The translations under genes were made by a program, and so were the position numbers. The notes below the pieces were generated by a model. That model made no database searches, was not told the DNA's origin, and saw only the letters and a program-made list of their open reading frames with translations. From contig WBMV01006179.1 of the NCBI GenBank assembly GCA_013396655.1, positions 693,460-757,459 of the forward strand: a DNA stretch of 64,000 nt, given 5' to 3'. Below are positions 11,866 to 22,110 of this stretch, piece after piece (position 1 is the stretch's first letter; the number at the start of each line of letters is the position of its first letter). This stretch comes from Campylorhamphus procurvoides. Its lineage: Eukaryota > Chordata > Aves > Passeriformes > Dendrocolaptidae.

Positions 11866-12310
11866 ACATCCTTGCACCCCTTTATCCCTGTATCCCCTCA
11901 TCCCTGTATCCCTGCATCCCTGTATCCCTGCATCCCTGTATCCCTGCATCCCCTCATCCCCTCATCCTTGCATCCCTGTATCCCTACACCCCTGCATCCC
12001 CTCATCCCTGTATCCCCTCATCCCCTCACCCCTGCATCCCTGTATCCCTGTATCCCCTCATCCCTGTATCCCTGCATCCCTGTATCCCTGCATCCCTGTA
12101 TCCCCTCATCCCTGTATCCCTGCATCCCTGCATCCCTGNNNNNNNNNNNNNNNNNNNNNNNNNNNNNNNNNCCCTGCATCCCTGTATCCCTACACCCCTG
12201 CATCCCTGTATCCCTACACCCCTGCATCCCTGTATCCCTACACCCCTGCATCCCTACATCCCTGTACCCTCACATCCATGCATCCCCTCATCCCCCCATT
12301 CCTGTGTCCT
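11866..12310. repeat. 8-9-bp minisatellite (ATCCCTGT/C, ATCCCCTC variants)
   Basis: About 440 bp of short units such as 'atccctgt', 'atccctgc' and 'atcccctc' in irregular order, interrupted by a gap at 12139-12171. All three plus-strand frames stay open for 160-250 codons (Pro/Ser/Ile/Cys-rich) purely because of the repeat. On the minus strand the array reads as G-triplets separated by five bases, giving G-quadruplex potential. Confidence 0.93.
12139..12171. other. Assembly gap (33 N)
   Basis: Run of N inside the minisatellite. The true array length is therefore unknown. Confidence 0.99.
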
Positions 12311-12700
12311 GCACAGTCCTGTCTCATCCCTGCATCCTCAGTGCCAGTGCCCAGTGATGGGAATGGAAGAAATTGGGGTTTGCAGTGCAGGGAAGCCTCC
12401 CTGGGATGCCACGGGAAGCATCCCTGGGGTTCTGGGAGAAGTGTTTGTTGTGCAAAGCTGGAGTTCTGCACAATTTATTCCATCTTTGCAGCTGCAGGAA
12501 TCTGAGGGCTAATTAGAGTAACCAACAACGATGGAACATGTGATCCAAGGGAAAGTTTCGGATATAATTATGTGGGGCATCAGGTGAAAGACTCTCTCCC
12601 AGATTAATCCAATACAAATTAAAAGTTGGAGTGTTTTTTTCCTCTCTTCTTACTCCATAGTCATGATTTCAGCTGCAATATTTGCTCCCTTTTAAAGCCA
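12311..12700. other. Spacer between two minisatellites
   Basis: Unique sequence with no gene or repeat recognised. Confidence 0.45.
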
Positions 12701-12705
12701 CCAGA

Positions 12706-13156
12706 GGATTTGTGTTGATTAAGACAGGTTTGGGATTTGGGTTGATTGAGCCAGGTTTGGGGCTGATTAAGAGAGGTTTTGGATTTGGGTTGATCCAGCC
12801 AGGTTTGGGAATCAGGCTGATTAAGACAGGTTTTGGATTTGGGTTGATTGAGCCAGGTTTGGGATTTGGGTTTATTAAGACAGGTTTTGGATTTGGGTTG
12901 ATTGAGACAGATTTGGGATTTGGGCTGATTGAGCCAGGTTTGGGATTTGAGTTTATTAAGACAGGTTTGGGATTTGGTTTGATCTAGCCAGGTTTGGGAT
13001 TTGGGTTTATTAAGACAGGTTTTGGATTTGGGTTGATTGAGACAGGTTTGGGATTTGAGTTTATTAAGACAGGTTTTGGATTTGGGTTGATCGAGCCAGG
13101 TTTGGGATTTGGGCTGATTAAGACAGGTTTTGGATTTGGGTTGGTTCAACCAGATT
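12706..13156. repeat. 27-bp minisatellite, about 16 copies
   Basis: Units of about 27 bp built on 'ggatttgggttgattgagcc' followed by 'aggttt'. Alternating variants (gattgagcc / tattaagac) suggest a 54-bp dimer in places. Because the unit is nine codons long and mostly stop-free, it produces an Ile/Gly/Phe-rich plus-strand frame and a minus-strand frame of 219 codons with a Gln/Lys/Asn/Leu-rich nine-residue repeat. Neither has a recognisable non-repeat protein part, so I treat both as artefacts. Confidence 0.93.
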
Positions 13157-13159
13157 TCT

Positions 13160-13480
13160 CCCTGACTGTTTATAAACCTTAGGTGTTTGGGAGTGCCGGG
13201 AGGTGAGGGGGGTGTTTCATTCCCTCTGGGAGGGATCCCACAGTGGGGTGGTTTGGCAGCAGCTCCGGGAGGAGGGCAGAGCTGGGGGCACACGCTCAAG
13301 AAGGGCTGAATTCCACACAAAACCCTTCCCCAAGCCCTTGTCTCTGGGGGCTCCCTCTAAAAGCAGCGCCGCTCCCATTTAAAACCCCATTCTTTGCAGC
13401 CGGACTGGAGCAGCCATAAAAAATTCATCCCTGCTTGAAGAGATTCCTGCTTCTCTGTCCTGCCCATTGTTAGACAAATT
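13160..13480. other. Single-copy noncoding sequence
   Basis: Nothing recognised apart from ordinary GC-mixed sequence. Confidence 0.4.
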
Positions 13481-14480
13481 GAAGTGTGCACTCGGAAGGA
13501 GTGCGGGGCTGAACTGGGGATTTATTTACTCATTCGATTCTAATATTGAGAGAATCTGCTCTCGCCGTTCAAAGGGTAGAGCAACAATGCGAGTGACATC
13601 GGGTCAGCGGCACTTCAGAGCTACCTGCGAGATAGAATTGTTCTCCTGGCAGATAGGAAGTGACTGAAACCTCTTTTTCTCATCAATGTCTATTATGATT
13701 GATGGCTCTATGGTCACACTGAATATGCCCTTTTTAAATAATTCACAATGTCATCATAGTACTAGTTTATAACTAGCCTGTTATTTTTACCTTTGTTCAT
13801 TCACTAACAGGAGATTCGAGAAATTAAGTACTGTGGGTTTTGGGAGCATTAGAACTGATTGAAACATTCATTTTTCTTTCTGTTTTCTTTTCTTATTTTA
13901 TTTTTTTTCATCTCCTTTCAAGGCAAAGCCTCCCTGCACGCAGCAGCAAAGGCTTCTAAAAAGGCACAGGCGTCAGGTATGATAATTCATTAAAAAGCAG
14001 CTTAGCAAATCAATATATTCTTGTTGATGGCATTAATTAAAATATAAAGAAATCCCCCAAATAAAACAGCCAGGCAGGATCTTTCATCTATCACCCAAAG
14101 CACAGGGAGGACACGTTTCAGGCACCACAAATTCACACTGGAAGTTCAGGATGAGAACTGGTCAGTAATTGATGCCGAGTGTTATTCCTCGAGTGCACTG
14201 GAAACAGTCCAAATAAAAATGGCTTCAATTGGAGAGCTGAATTATTTTAGCAGCGGTTAATGGATAAAATATTTAATAATGTACGTTGCAAATCAGATTT
14301 TATTTGTTTAACTTTGAAATTGGGGCTCAGTGAGTCATATTAGACAGTAGTTGAGTATTTATCATCTCTCACTTGACTGTAGAAAGGTGGCTCATAATTA
14401 ATGGATGACAGGAATAATCATATTGATTCCTTTGCCAGGGCTCTGTAATTAGAGGGCTTTAAGCAGTTTTTTTACATTTC
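13480..14480. other. Candidate conserved noncoding block
   Basis: About 1 kb of unique AT-rich sequence with retained CpG ('gcgagtgacatcgggtcagc' near 13590) and repeated homeodomain-like cores (TTAATTAA at 14033-14040, TAATTA at 14395-14400). No repeat similarity. It surrounds the splice-bounded interval 13923-13976. This texture is typical of deeply conserved enhancers around developmental genes, but conservation was not tested. Confidence 0.35.
13923..13976 (+). other. Candidate 54-nt cassette exon (unidentified)
   Basis: A long pyrimidine tract ('tctgttttcttttcttattt' and on to 'tctcctttcaag') precedes the interval, and 'gtcag|gtatga' follows it, so both splice sites look good. The 54-nt length preserves frame. 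Two frames are open: one, entered after two bases, reads KASLHAAAKASKKAQAS (basic, Ala/Lys-rich); the other reads AKPPCTQQQRLLKRHRRQ. I do not recognise either peptide. It sits in a conserved-looking block, so it may be an alternatively spliced microexon of a large gene or only a chance match to splice signals. Confidence 0.25.
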
Positions 14481-15110
14481 TTCAATAATTTTTTTGCTAA
14501 ACAAATTTAAGTAAATGTCTAATTCATTCAGAAACTGTGGTTCCCTCCTTCCCTGCCCTGTTATGCCATAGGGTCTCTCCCAGAGCCATGTGCCTGTTCC
14601 AGAGGATATCCTTGGACATTTCCAGCAGATTCCTGAGCAGGACAAAGATCTCGAGTTGGTGCAGGGGCAAATGCCAAGGACATTTGGGAGAGTCAGAGCA
14701 ACTTTTCATGAAGTGTGTGATTGAGACACCCATTTTCACCATGTCTTTGGCACAGCCAGGAGCAGCCAGCTGGAAACAGCCAAGAGAGGGGTTCATACAT
14801 TGGTTTTTTCCCCTGTTTTACTCTGTTTGTAGGCTCTGTGCCTGGGAAAAGCACAGCAGTTCATCAGGACTGGGAATGTGGGTGTTGTTCTAGGGGAAGG
14901 TGGAAGGTTTTCCAGCCTCAGAAACCGTGGGAGAAGGTCCCTGGGGGTGCTGAGCAGCATCCTCAGAGGGTGGTGTGGAAGAGGCAGAGCGGGGCAGGGA
15001 TACACCCCACACTGCTGGGCTTTGGGAGAAGTTGGGAATGAAATGTCTGCTGATGCAGAGGAGCTTTTTGGATCTTCAATTTGCTGGTCAAATCTATTCA
15101 AGATATACAT
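14481..15110. other. Single-copy noncoding sequence
   Basis: No recognised gene. Short frames on both strands without family similarity. Confidence 0.45.
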
Positions 15111-15124
15111 CCAAAATATTTTAT

Positions 15125-15500
15125 ATTTTCTTAAGTTTGTGAGTTTTTCTGATTTGGTTGTTTGTTTGTTTGTGTGGTTGGTTGAGGTTTTTTGTTGGGT
15201 TTTGCTTTAGTCTGGTTTATTTTGTTGATTTTTTGGGTCCCTTTTTCTCATTGTTTTTATTTACCTTTTTTTTTTCTTGTGGTCATGACAGTGGTTTTGT
15301 TTCTTTTGTTTTGTTGTTGGATTTTGGTTTATTATGGCTGGTTTTGTTGGCTTTGATTCTTTTTTCTCTTTTGGTTTGTTTTTCTTTTTTCTGGTTGATT
15401 GGTTGGTTTGGGTTTTGTTTGTTTGTGGGGGTTTTTTTGTGATGTTTTAGTGTTTTTTTGGTTGGTTTTGTATTGTTTTGGTTATTTTTTTGTTGGCCAG
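15125..15500. repeat. T/G-rich low-complexity tract
   Basis: About 375 bp made almost only of T and G on the plus strand ('tttgtttgtttgtgtggttg', 'ggttggtttgggttttgttt'). It has strong strand asymmetry and no strict period. Open frames rich in Phe/Leu/Val here are composition artefacts that imitate membrane proteins. Confidence 0.85.
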
Positions 15501-16480
15501 CTGCCTCTACAGAGATTTGGATTTCAGAGATCTTCCATGATAGCTCAGAGGAGCAGAGAAGATGCTGCAGCCCTGCAACTCCCCCCAGGACCTCGTGGCA
15601 GTAATTAATAAGAAGTCAAGTTCTGAACTAGCTGCGACAAATTGGAAAGCTGGGAATTGGGAGATAAGAGTGGAGGGTCACACTTTATTTGTAACTGGGT
15701 TATCGAATCATAATAAGCACTTAGAGCAAAAAGCATCATAAAAGAAAATAGGGAGGTACAAGAACCCTGCGGTAATTGGGTTTTCCCACACAAATAAGAT
15801 CCATGTAGCTGAAGAATTTCCCTTTGAAGAGCCTGTTACAAATTTGGGGTCCCCGGTTTCCATTAGCCCCTCGTCGTCACTGGCCCAGTGCAAGGCAGAT
15901 AAAATGCATAAAACATCCCCAACATTTGATATCTTAATCCTATTGGCTTATATTTCCTCCCATTCCCCAGTGTGACCAGAAAAAATCACAAAATTGCAAG
16001 AGGGATAATACAACATACAGGCTCTTTCATGAAAATATAGAAATTATATTCCTTGTTCTTTTGAAGTTTTTTCTATTTTTAAATGTTTGGCAATTGATTT
16101 AAATAATATTATAGTTCCAGTTTTGTGCACCATAAGCTTAAGGAGTTAGCTAGAAAAAAAAAGCACTAATTTACAGATTTTGGTCTTTAGTGCTTTGGAA
16201 TTTCTTCCTTGTATTCAGAAAGGAGGGAATTAAGGGATAAAAATGGAAAAGGGAAAATAAAAATGCATAGGAAATATACAAAACATAAATAAATGAAATA
16301 AAGAAAATATAAGTTTCTTTTCTGGGGACATAAAGATGGAAGGTGAAGTGTTGACTTTGTAGCACACAATTCTTATCAGATTTAAAATTTTCCTGGGTTC
16401 TTGAGCAAAAGACTTGGACTTTGTTTAATTTTAATTTTCACCAGGATTTAGAAGCTGAGGAGGACTAATAGATTTCTTTT
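15501..16480. other. AT-rich single-copy sequence, partly conserved-looking
   Basis: 15600-16010 is unique AT-rich sequence with TAATTA cores. 16020-16440 is AT-rich with A-rich stretches. No gene or known repeat. Confidence 0.3.
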
Positions 16481-16663
16481 CAGGTGTGTTCACTGAGAAC
16501 TATTTACAAGGTCACTTGCAGGATACTGCCTTGTTTCCTGGAAAATTCAAAGTAGTTTTGGGAGCTCCTGTGATCACCACAAGCCTTTGTATCAGCTGGT
16601 GGGGAATGAACGTGGAGGAGGAGCTGGGATGTCACCTCTGCTGGTTCCTGGTGGAGCATCATC

Positions 16664-16738
16664 TCATCCCATCCCATCCCATCCCATCCCATCCCATCCC
16701 ATCCCATCCCATCCCATCCCATCCCATCCCATCCCATC
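16664..16738. repeat. (ATCCC)n pentanucleotide array, about 14-15 copies
   Basis: Perfect run of 'atcccatcccatcccatccc' for about 75 bp. The minus strand is (GGGAT)n, a canonical G-quadruplex-forming pattern with two-base loops. Confidence 0.97.
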
Positions 16739-16942
16739 GTGGCTGGTCTGAGTTCTGCAGGAGCCTTTCTGTGTCCATCTCACTGTGGGACTCTTTGCTC
16801 AGGTGACCATTAGTCCTTCTCAGTCTCTGCCAAGGCCAGGGGACAATAAATGCCACCAAAACATTCAGTCCCGACACAGCCCGACCCAGGAGTCCTCACC
16901 CACCATTCCTGTGCTGCCCCAGCTCCAGCACCTCCTGGTATT

Positions 16943-17240
16943 ATCACATAATCCCAGGATCCCTGAGGTGGAAAAGCCTTCCCAGCCCACGGAGCCCACC
17001 CTGTGCCCGATGCCCACCTTGTCACTGAGTGCCATGGCCATTCCTGCCTTGGGCACCTCCAGGGCTGGGCACTCCAACCCTCCCTGGGCAGCCCCTGCCA
17101 AGGTCTGACCACCCTTTCCAGGCACAAATTCCTCCTCATGCCCAACCAGCCCCTGCCCTGATTCACCTCCTGTCCTGTCCCCGCTCCCTGGGAGCAGAGC
17201 CTGACCCCTCTGGCTCCCTCCTCCTGTCAGGGTGTTGAGA
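16943..17240 (-). mobile_element. CR1 LINE fragment, 'AAAAGCC' 3'-end subfamily
   Basis: Reverse complement of a CR1 3' region: 'aatcccaggatccctgaggt', 'gtgcccgatgcccaccttgt', 'cctccagggctgggcactcc', 'ccctgggcagcccctgccaa' and 'accaccctttccaggcacaa', continuing to 'ctgtcccc..ctgggagcag'. It belongs to the same subfamily as the copies at 26025, 29715, 34435 and 61938. It is 5'-truncated and noncoding. Confidence 0.93.
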
Positions 17241-18080
17241 ATGTTTTTTCATTGTGGTCTCTCCTTGTTTTTTCCTTTAATGAACAGGCCAGTGCTGGTT
17301 TTGTGGGCTTTGCCCTGCAGTGCTCCCTCTCACATCCTGCTTGGCATTCCATGGGCAGCAGCACGGTTGTGAGGATCCCAAATCCACGGGGCAACCTCAG
17401 CTCCTGGCTGGTACAGGGTGAAACCAATGTTCTCCCTTCCTGCCCTTCCCAGTTTGGAGGCCAGGTAACCCTGGACCGAGAGGGAGCACTCCCTTCCCTG
17501 CAATCTCAGCCTGTCCAAGCATCTCGTCTGGTTAATTAGGCTTCAGTCACATCCCCGCATCGTCTGCCTTAACAAACTATTTCTGGTGCCGGCACAGCTC
17601 TCGGGGCTCGGGCTTTTAAATAGAGGATTCGTGAAATGAGAATTGGCTGAGAGGGGCTCTTTCCTGCAGTGGAAAACTGAGCTCCTCCATGGAGACAGAG
17701 CCCATCTCTCGCCAGGGAACCACAAACTGCGTGGGGTGAGTCACTGCTGCTTCACAGCTCGGGGGAATCGGGCTCAGTGCTCAGAAGCATCACGGGGGTT
17801 TATCATTTTTATTTAAATCTAATATAATTTAATTTAATTTTATGATATGTTATTTTATTTTATTGGCGATAAGAAGGTGGAGATGCCCAAGCTGTGCTGG
17901 ATGAGGGCAAGAGGTGACACTTTCCAGCAGGAACCAGCCTTTCCTCCTGCTCCTGCCTCAGCCTCCCTGAGCAAACACACTTGCAAGAGGAGAGGAGCCT
18001 CCTGATGTGAGTGCAAGTGGAGGGATTGCTCTTAGAAAGGTGTCTTTTGGGTCAGGGGGTTGTGCAAGAAGAGAAGTCTG
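17241..18080. other. Single-copy noncoding sequence with a TTTTA-rich stretch
   Basis: Unique sequence; 17805-17865 is a short 'tttaatttaattttatgata'-type AT run. No gene seen. Confidence 0.45.
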
Positions 18081-18084
18081 GCTC

Positions 18085-18128
18085 TCATGGGTCCCTTTCA
18101 ACACAGGATATTCCATGATTCCATTTCC
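18085..18128 (+). mobile_element. Short CR1 3' terminus
   Basis: 'gggtccctttcaacacagga' followed by 'tattccatgattcca' matches the terminal ~45 bp of CR1, with the ATTCYATGATTC-type tail. The upstream part is too diverged to delimit. Confidence 0.55.
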
Positions 18129-18206
18129 CCACCATCCATTCACCATCCATTGCTTAGCAGGGACCAAACAACAAAGGACTCCCAGTCTAGGCTGAGATTT
18201 TCCCCT

Positions 18207-19190
18207 TCAGAAGGGAGATGAAGATGAGGATGAAGAGCTCACACCTCTCCACAAACATGGACATGCCCCAGAGTCCTGCAGGACACATCCAGCAGCAATT
18301 GTGGCCCACCTTCCACCTTCCCAAGATGCTGTCCAGTCTGAGGACTGTGCCAGAGCTGCAGATCCACCAGGAGATGGACTGGGGACGGTTTGGGCTGGGT
18401 GCTCACCATCCTCATGGGGAGATATCCACAGTCCATGAATTATCCAGCATGCCCTGAGGAGGGATTTATTGGTAATAAACATCTCTGAGTAATGAAGTTT
18501 AAACAAACCACCTTTCTTATAGCGTTTTTTTTTTGCCCAATGTGGTAGAAAATCTTTTCTACCTGGCCAGGTGGTGGGGATGCCTTTGGAACAGGAAATA
18601 TTGCCCTGGTGGAGCACACAGGTGTGGACAGGTATGGCCTCGCCACTGCTTCTCTGAGTGGTTTGACTGCTGGAAAAGGCCATTTTCTTCTTCTTCTGTG
18701 AGTGTCCCACCTGTGGTAGCCCAGATAGAGCTCTCCCAACCCAGAGCACCCTGGGCAGGGAGTGGAGTGGTGAGGTGGGACGTAGCCTGGTGGTCACTGC
18801 CCTTCTGGCTTCCCCCTGATCACCTGGGGGCAGAAAGAACAAAACCCCCTCGTGCCTGAGAAATGCTCCCACTGCAGAGAAAATCAGTGTTAGGTGGGGC
18901 TGCAGCGCCTGAATTGGCGGCGTCAGTTTATGAAAATTATAATTATTTTGATTTTTGTCCACAGACAGCTTGAAATGTTGCAAAACTCTGCAGGTGCTCG
19001 CCGTTATAACAAAACCCCAGAACAGATGGTGCAAGGTACCAGGCCAGCTCAAGGGATTAAACGCAAGGCTTTTGAAATTTAAAATTAAAGCTGGGTGATC
19101 TTGGGAAAATGTACCTGCCAAACAAGCTTGCTTAAAAAAAAAAGTTCTCCAAGTTCTCCCTACAAGCTGATTTAAATTCAAATGAGACAA
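18207..19190 (-). other. 327-codon open frame of unknown meaning
   Basis: An uninterrupted minus-strand frame of 984 nt, beginning MSHLNLNQLVGRTW and ending in a poly-Ser run. It has no signal peptide, transmembrane segment or domain motif that I recognise. Amino-acid content drifts along its length: Phe/Leu/His-rich, then Ser/Gly/Trp-rich. Translation would end in a Ser run made from a (GAA/GAT)-rich plus-strand microsatellite-like stretch. A chance ORF of this length is unlikely but possible in 64 kb. A decayed retroposed sequence is another option. I do not call it a gene. Confidence 0.12.
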
Positions 19191-19858
19191 AAATTGGGCA
19201 CTTTAAAAGCGCTTAAGAGAGGATTAAAAATCTGCGAGCAAGAAGAAACGGGATGGATCTGAATTATTTGTTGTTGCAGAAGGATTTTTTATTAATATTC
19301 TTTTTTTGGGGGGCCAAAAGCACGTTTTTCTCTTCATTTTGTCGGCAGCGCTTCAGTGGCTGGTGGGGAAAGGCTTTGCTAACCTTTCCTTTCCATTGTC
19401 TGCAGCTCAAAGGGAGAAGGGGACAGTGACCAGGAGGATGCTCGGGAGGAGGAGGGATGGTCCCAGGAGGTGGGGATGCTGTCCCGGAGTGATGGGCAAG
19501 GACCACGACGGGCAAGGACCGCGTCCCGAGCTCCCTGCCCGGCTCCTCCGGCAGCTGGAGGCTTCTCTCTACTCTGGGGGTGTAAGACTCCTTCATAAAT
19601 CCAGCAATTAAAAGGCAAAGGGCTCTCGGTTTGAGCCCAATCGCCCTCCTTGCCCAGCAGACCCGAGCTCCAGATGTCCCCTTTGTCTCAGCCCCATTGT
19701 TTCCCCGCTCCGAGCAATTCCCATTCCTCACTGGCACGGGATATTGTTGCCTGCGTCCCTTTTTCTCCTTCTTCTTTCTCAAATCGCTCCTAATCGCGAG
19801 CCTAGTGGGGGCATTTAGGCGCACAATGAGCAAAAAGCCTCCTGGGTGAAAAAGCCGC
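19191..19858. other. Single-copy sequence with moderate CpG content
   Basis: 19440-19860 is CpG-richer than its surroundings ('gggcaaggaccgcgtcccga'), but short of a clear island. No exon recognised. Confidence 0.35.
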
Positions 19859-19859
19859 A

Positions 19860-20340
19860 ATCTCGCCGGCTTTGATGGCCTTGTTGGCCAGAATTTGGGA
19901 CTCCAGCAAACACTCTGCTCCAGCTCTATTTAAACCAGAAAGGGCTGGCAAATACTGCAACGCTGGCCCGTGTTTGCCGAAGCCTTTGTTAATGTGTTAG
20001 ATAACCTATTAATCACAACTTCGATATTCATATGCAAAATGTGCCTGGAGGACAATTTAATCATTTATTACAAGCACTTTATATATTTACTCTCCCTTTT
20101 TCCCCTTTCCCTCCCCATCAGAAGGGCCGTGCTCCTTATCTGGGAAGGTGGGATGGGACACCGGGAACCACATGGAGAAAGGAAAACTGCACAAAGTTTC
20201 AGCCCACACTGTGTTTTGGGGGGCGATTTGAAAGTCGCGGTGATTAAAGTAATTGAAGGATTCTCTCTTATTTTCCTTTCCCATTCCTGTCTCGTCTTGT
20301 CACATTAAAGGTTTTTAAGGACTTTAATTAGGTGTGTTGG
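19860..20340. other. Candidate conserved noncoding block
   Basis: Unique AT-rich sequence with retained CpG ('aatctcgccggctttgatgg', 'acttcgatattcatatgcaa') and a homeodomain-like ATTAAT core. No repeat similarity. Inferred from texture only. Confidence 0.3.
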
Positions 20341-21420
20341 TTACTGAGACGACAGAGAGCAGCCCCTTCCACGCCCAGAGCCTTGATGGAAGATGATCAC
20401 TGTGGCAGGTACAGGCTGCCAAGATGAACCGGTATAAATTAACTAGGAAAGGTTAAATTAGAGTAAAATGAGGATTGTAGACCAATCTATGAAGCAAAGT
20501 TAATTCTGAGCCAGTGCCTCATTTTGTCCCCCGTTCTCAGCCAGAGCTGCACCAATGGCTTGGGATTAGGAAACCTTTCCATGGGGATCACTGATAATGG
20601 TTCCTTTAGAAGTTCTGCTGTGGAAGGATGAGTCAAGGCTGGGACTGTCAGGGAGAACGGTGCCAGTCTTGTATGAAACTTTATTTTTCAAGTAGTGTAG
20701 AAAAGTGTATTTTTAAGGGTTTTTTTGTAGAAAGCAGAGAAAAGGTGAGTGAGACCCAGAATCTCAGAGAGCCAGAGCAAAGGGAACAAGGAGAGCAGAA
20801 TGATTTTCTGTGCAGCCACCTGGACCATCAGCCTGTGCTCATTGTCTGATGTGTCACTGTCCTGCTCCCTCAGGGATTCAAAATAGGGTCAAAATCAATC
20901 TTGTGTTTCATATCTTCAGTGTTGCCCCTGGGGAGAGAGGCTGTGAGGGACTGGGGCTCAGGGGGTGGGGTCCATGGGGGAGCTGAGGGGCTCTGGCCAC
21001 CCCCTGCTCAGAGCTCAGCCCGCCTGGGGAGTTTGGGGCTGGTTGGTTGCTCGAGGTCTGGGCCTGCTGAATTTTGGGTATCCCCAGGGATGCTCTGGAC
21101 CCTGTGGACTCCACTGGGCTTATTCCAGACTATTCATGTCTTCCTTGCATGGCCCTTCCTGTCCCATCACCTATATGGATCCTCTGGGCCCGTTTCCCCA
21201 CCCTGCCACCACTTCCCAGCCACTGTGGGCAGAAGTTCTTCTTGTGGGAAATTGTCCCGGAGCATCCCAACACTGAAGGACAACCTTGGCCAAGACTCAT
21301 CTCAAACCTCCTGTTGGAGCAGCATGAGATATTCTGAATGGACAGAGCTGGTTGTGTTTTCAGTGGTCATGGCTGAAAGAAATAGCAGTGTGATAACAAC
21401 GTATAAATGGGTTTTTTGTT
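20341..21420. other. Single-copy noncoding sequence
   Basis: GC-mixed, no repeat family or gene recognised. The 173-codon plus frame at 20901-21422 has no recognisable motif. Confidence 0.4.
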
Positions 21421-22110
21421 AATTTTTATAATATTTAAATTATTATACAGTACACGGGAACGCAGTGTTACCCATGGATCATTCTAGATCACTTTTTTAA
21501 CTCTCTCCTAGTACTATTGAACAATGCAAACAGACATTGATCCTGTTCTTTATCTGAATTAAAAAACAAGAATAATCATTGTTGTGTTTTCTCGGGATGT
21601 CTATTTGCTTTGGTATTCAATTACAGGGTTCATTAAATCAAGGTCCCTATAGCTATATTTCATCTTTCCTTTGCTCTGTGATATTGTGGGGTGTGTTACA
21701 CACACAGAGCATGAGGCAAAAGCTACAAGGCTGCCTTGTTTCCTGCACTTAAGAAATACCATTTGCCACCTCCCATGGATGGGAAGTTGCACTATTCCCA
21801 AATCTGGAGCCTCACCCCTTGCCAGCCTGTCTGTACCAGCACTGCAGCCATGTGTGCTGCTTCCACACTCCCTTTCCCCAGCTCTAATAGCCAGGAAAAA
21901 TGTTTCTAATTTGTTTGACAGTCTTTAATCTGCCCCTTTGTTAGAGTGGTTGGTGTTGAAGTATTTTTTCAAGGACTTCGTGGTTGCTATAGATATTTTA
22001 TTCCGTAACAAGGATTACATTGCATCTAATCCTGCGAAAAGATACAGTAATTAATTTGAAAATTGCTAAGGAGTCGATAAGTATTTAAAACCTTAATTAC
22101 ATCTAACCTT
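21421..22110. other. AT-rich block, partly conserved-looking
   Basis: 21420-21660 and 21900-22110 are unique AT-rich stretches with several ATTA/TAAT cores and isolated CpGs. No repeat similarity or gene. Confidence 0.22.

Noticed and set aside
11747..12512. Overlapping plus-strand open frames of about 250 codons (Pro/Ser/Ile/Cys-rich)
   Set aside because: All three frames are open because of the 8-9-bp C-rich minisatellite, and part of each is N.
12661..13320. 219-codon minus-strand frame with a nine-residue repeat
   Set aside because: Produced by the 27-bp stop-free repeat. No non-repeat protein part and no splice or promoter evidence; kept only as a finding.
15125..15500. Frames resembling multi-pass membrane proteins (Phe/Leu/Val-rich)
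   Set aside because: Direct consequence of T/G-only composition.
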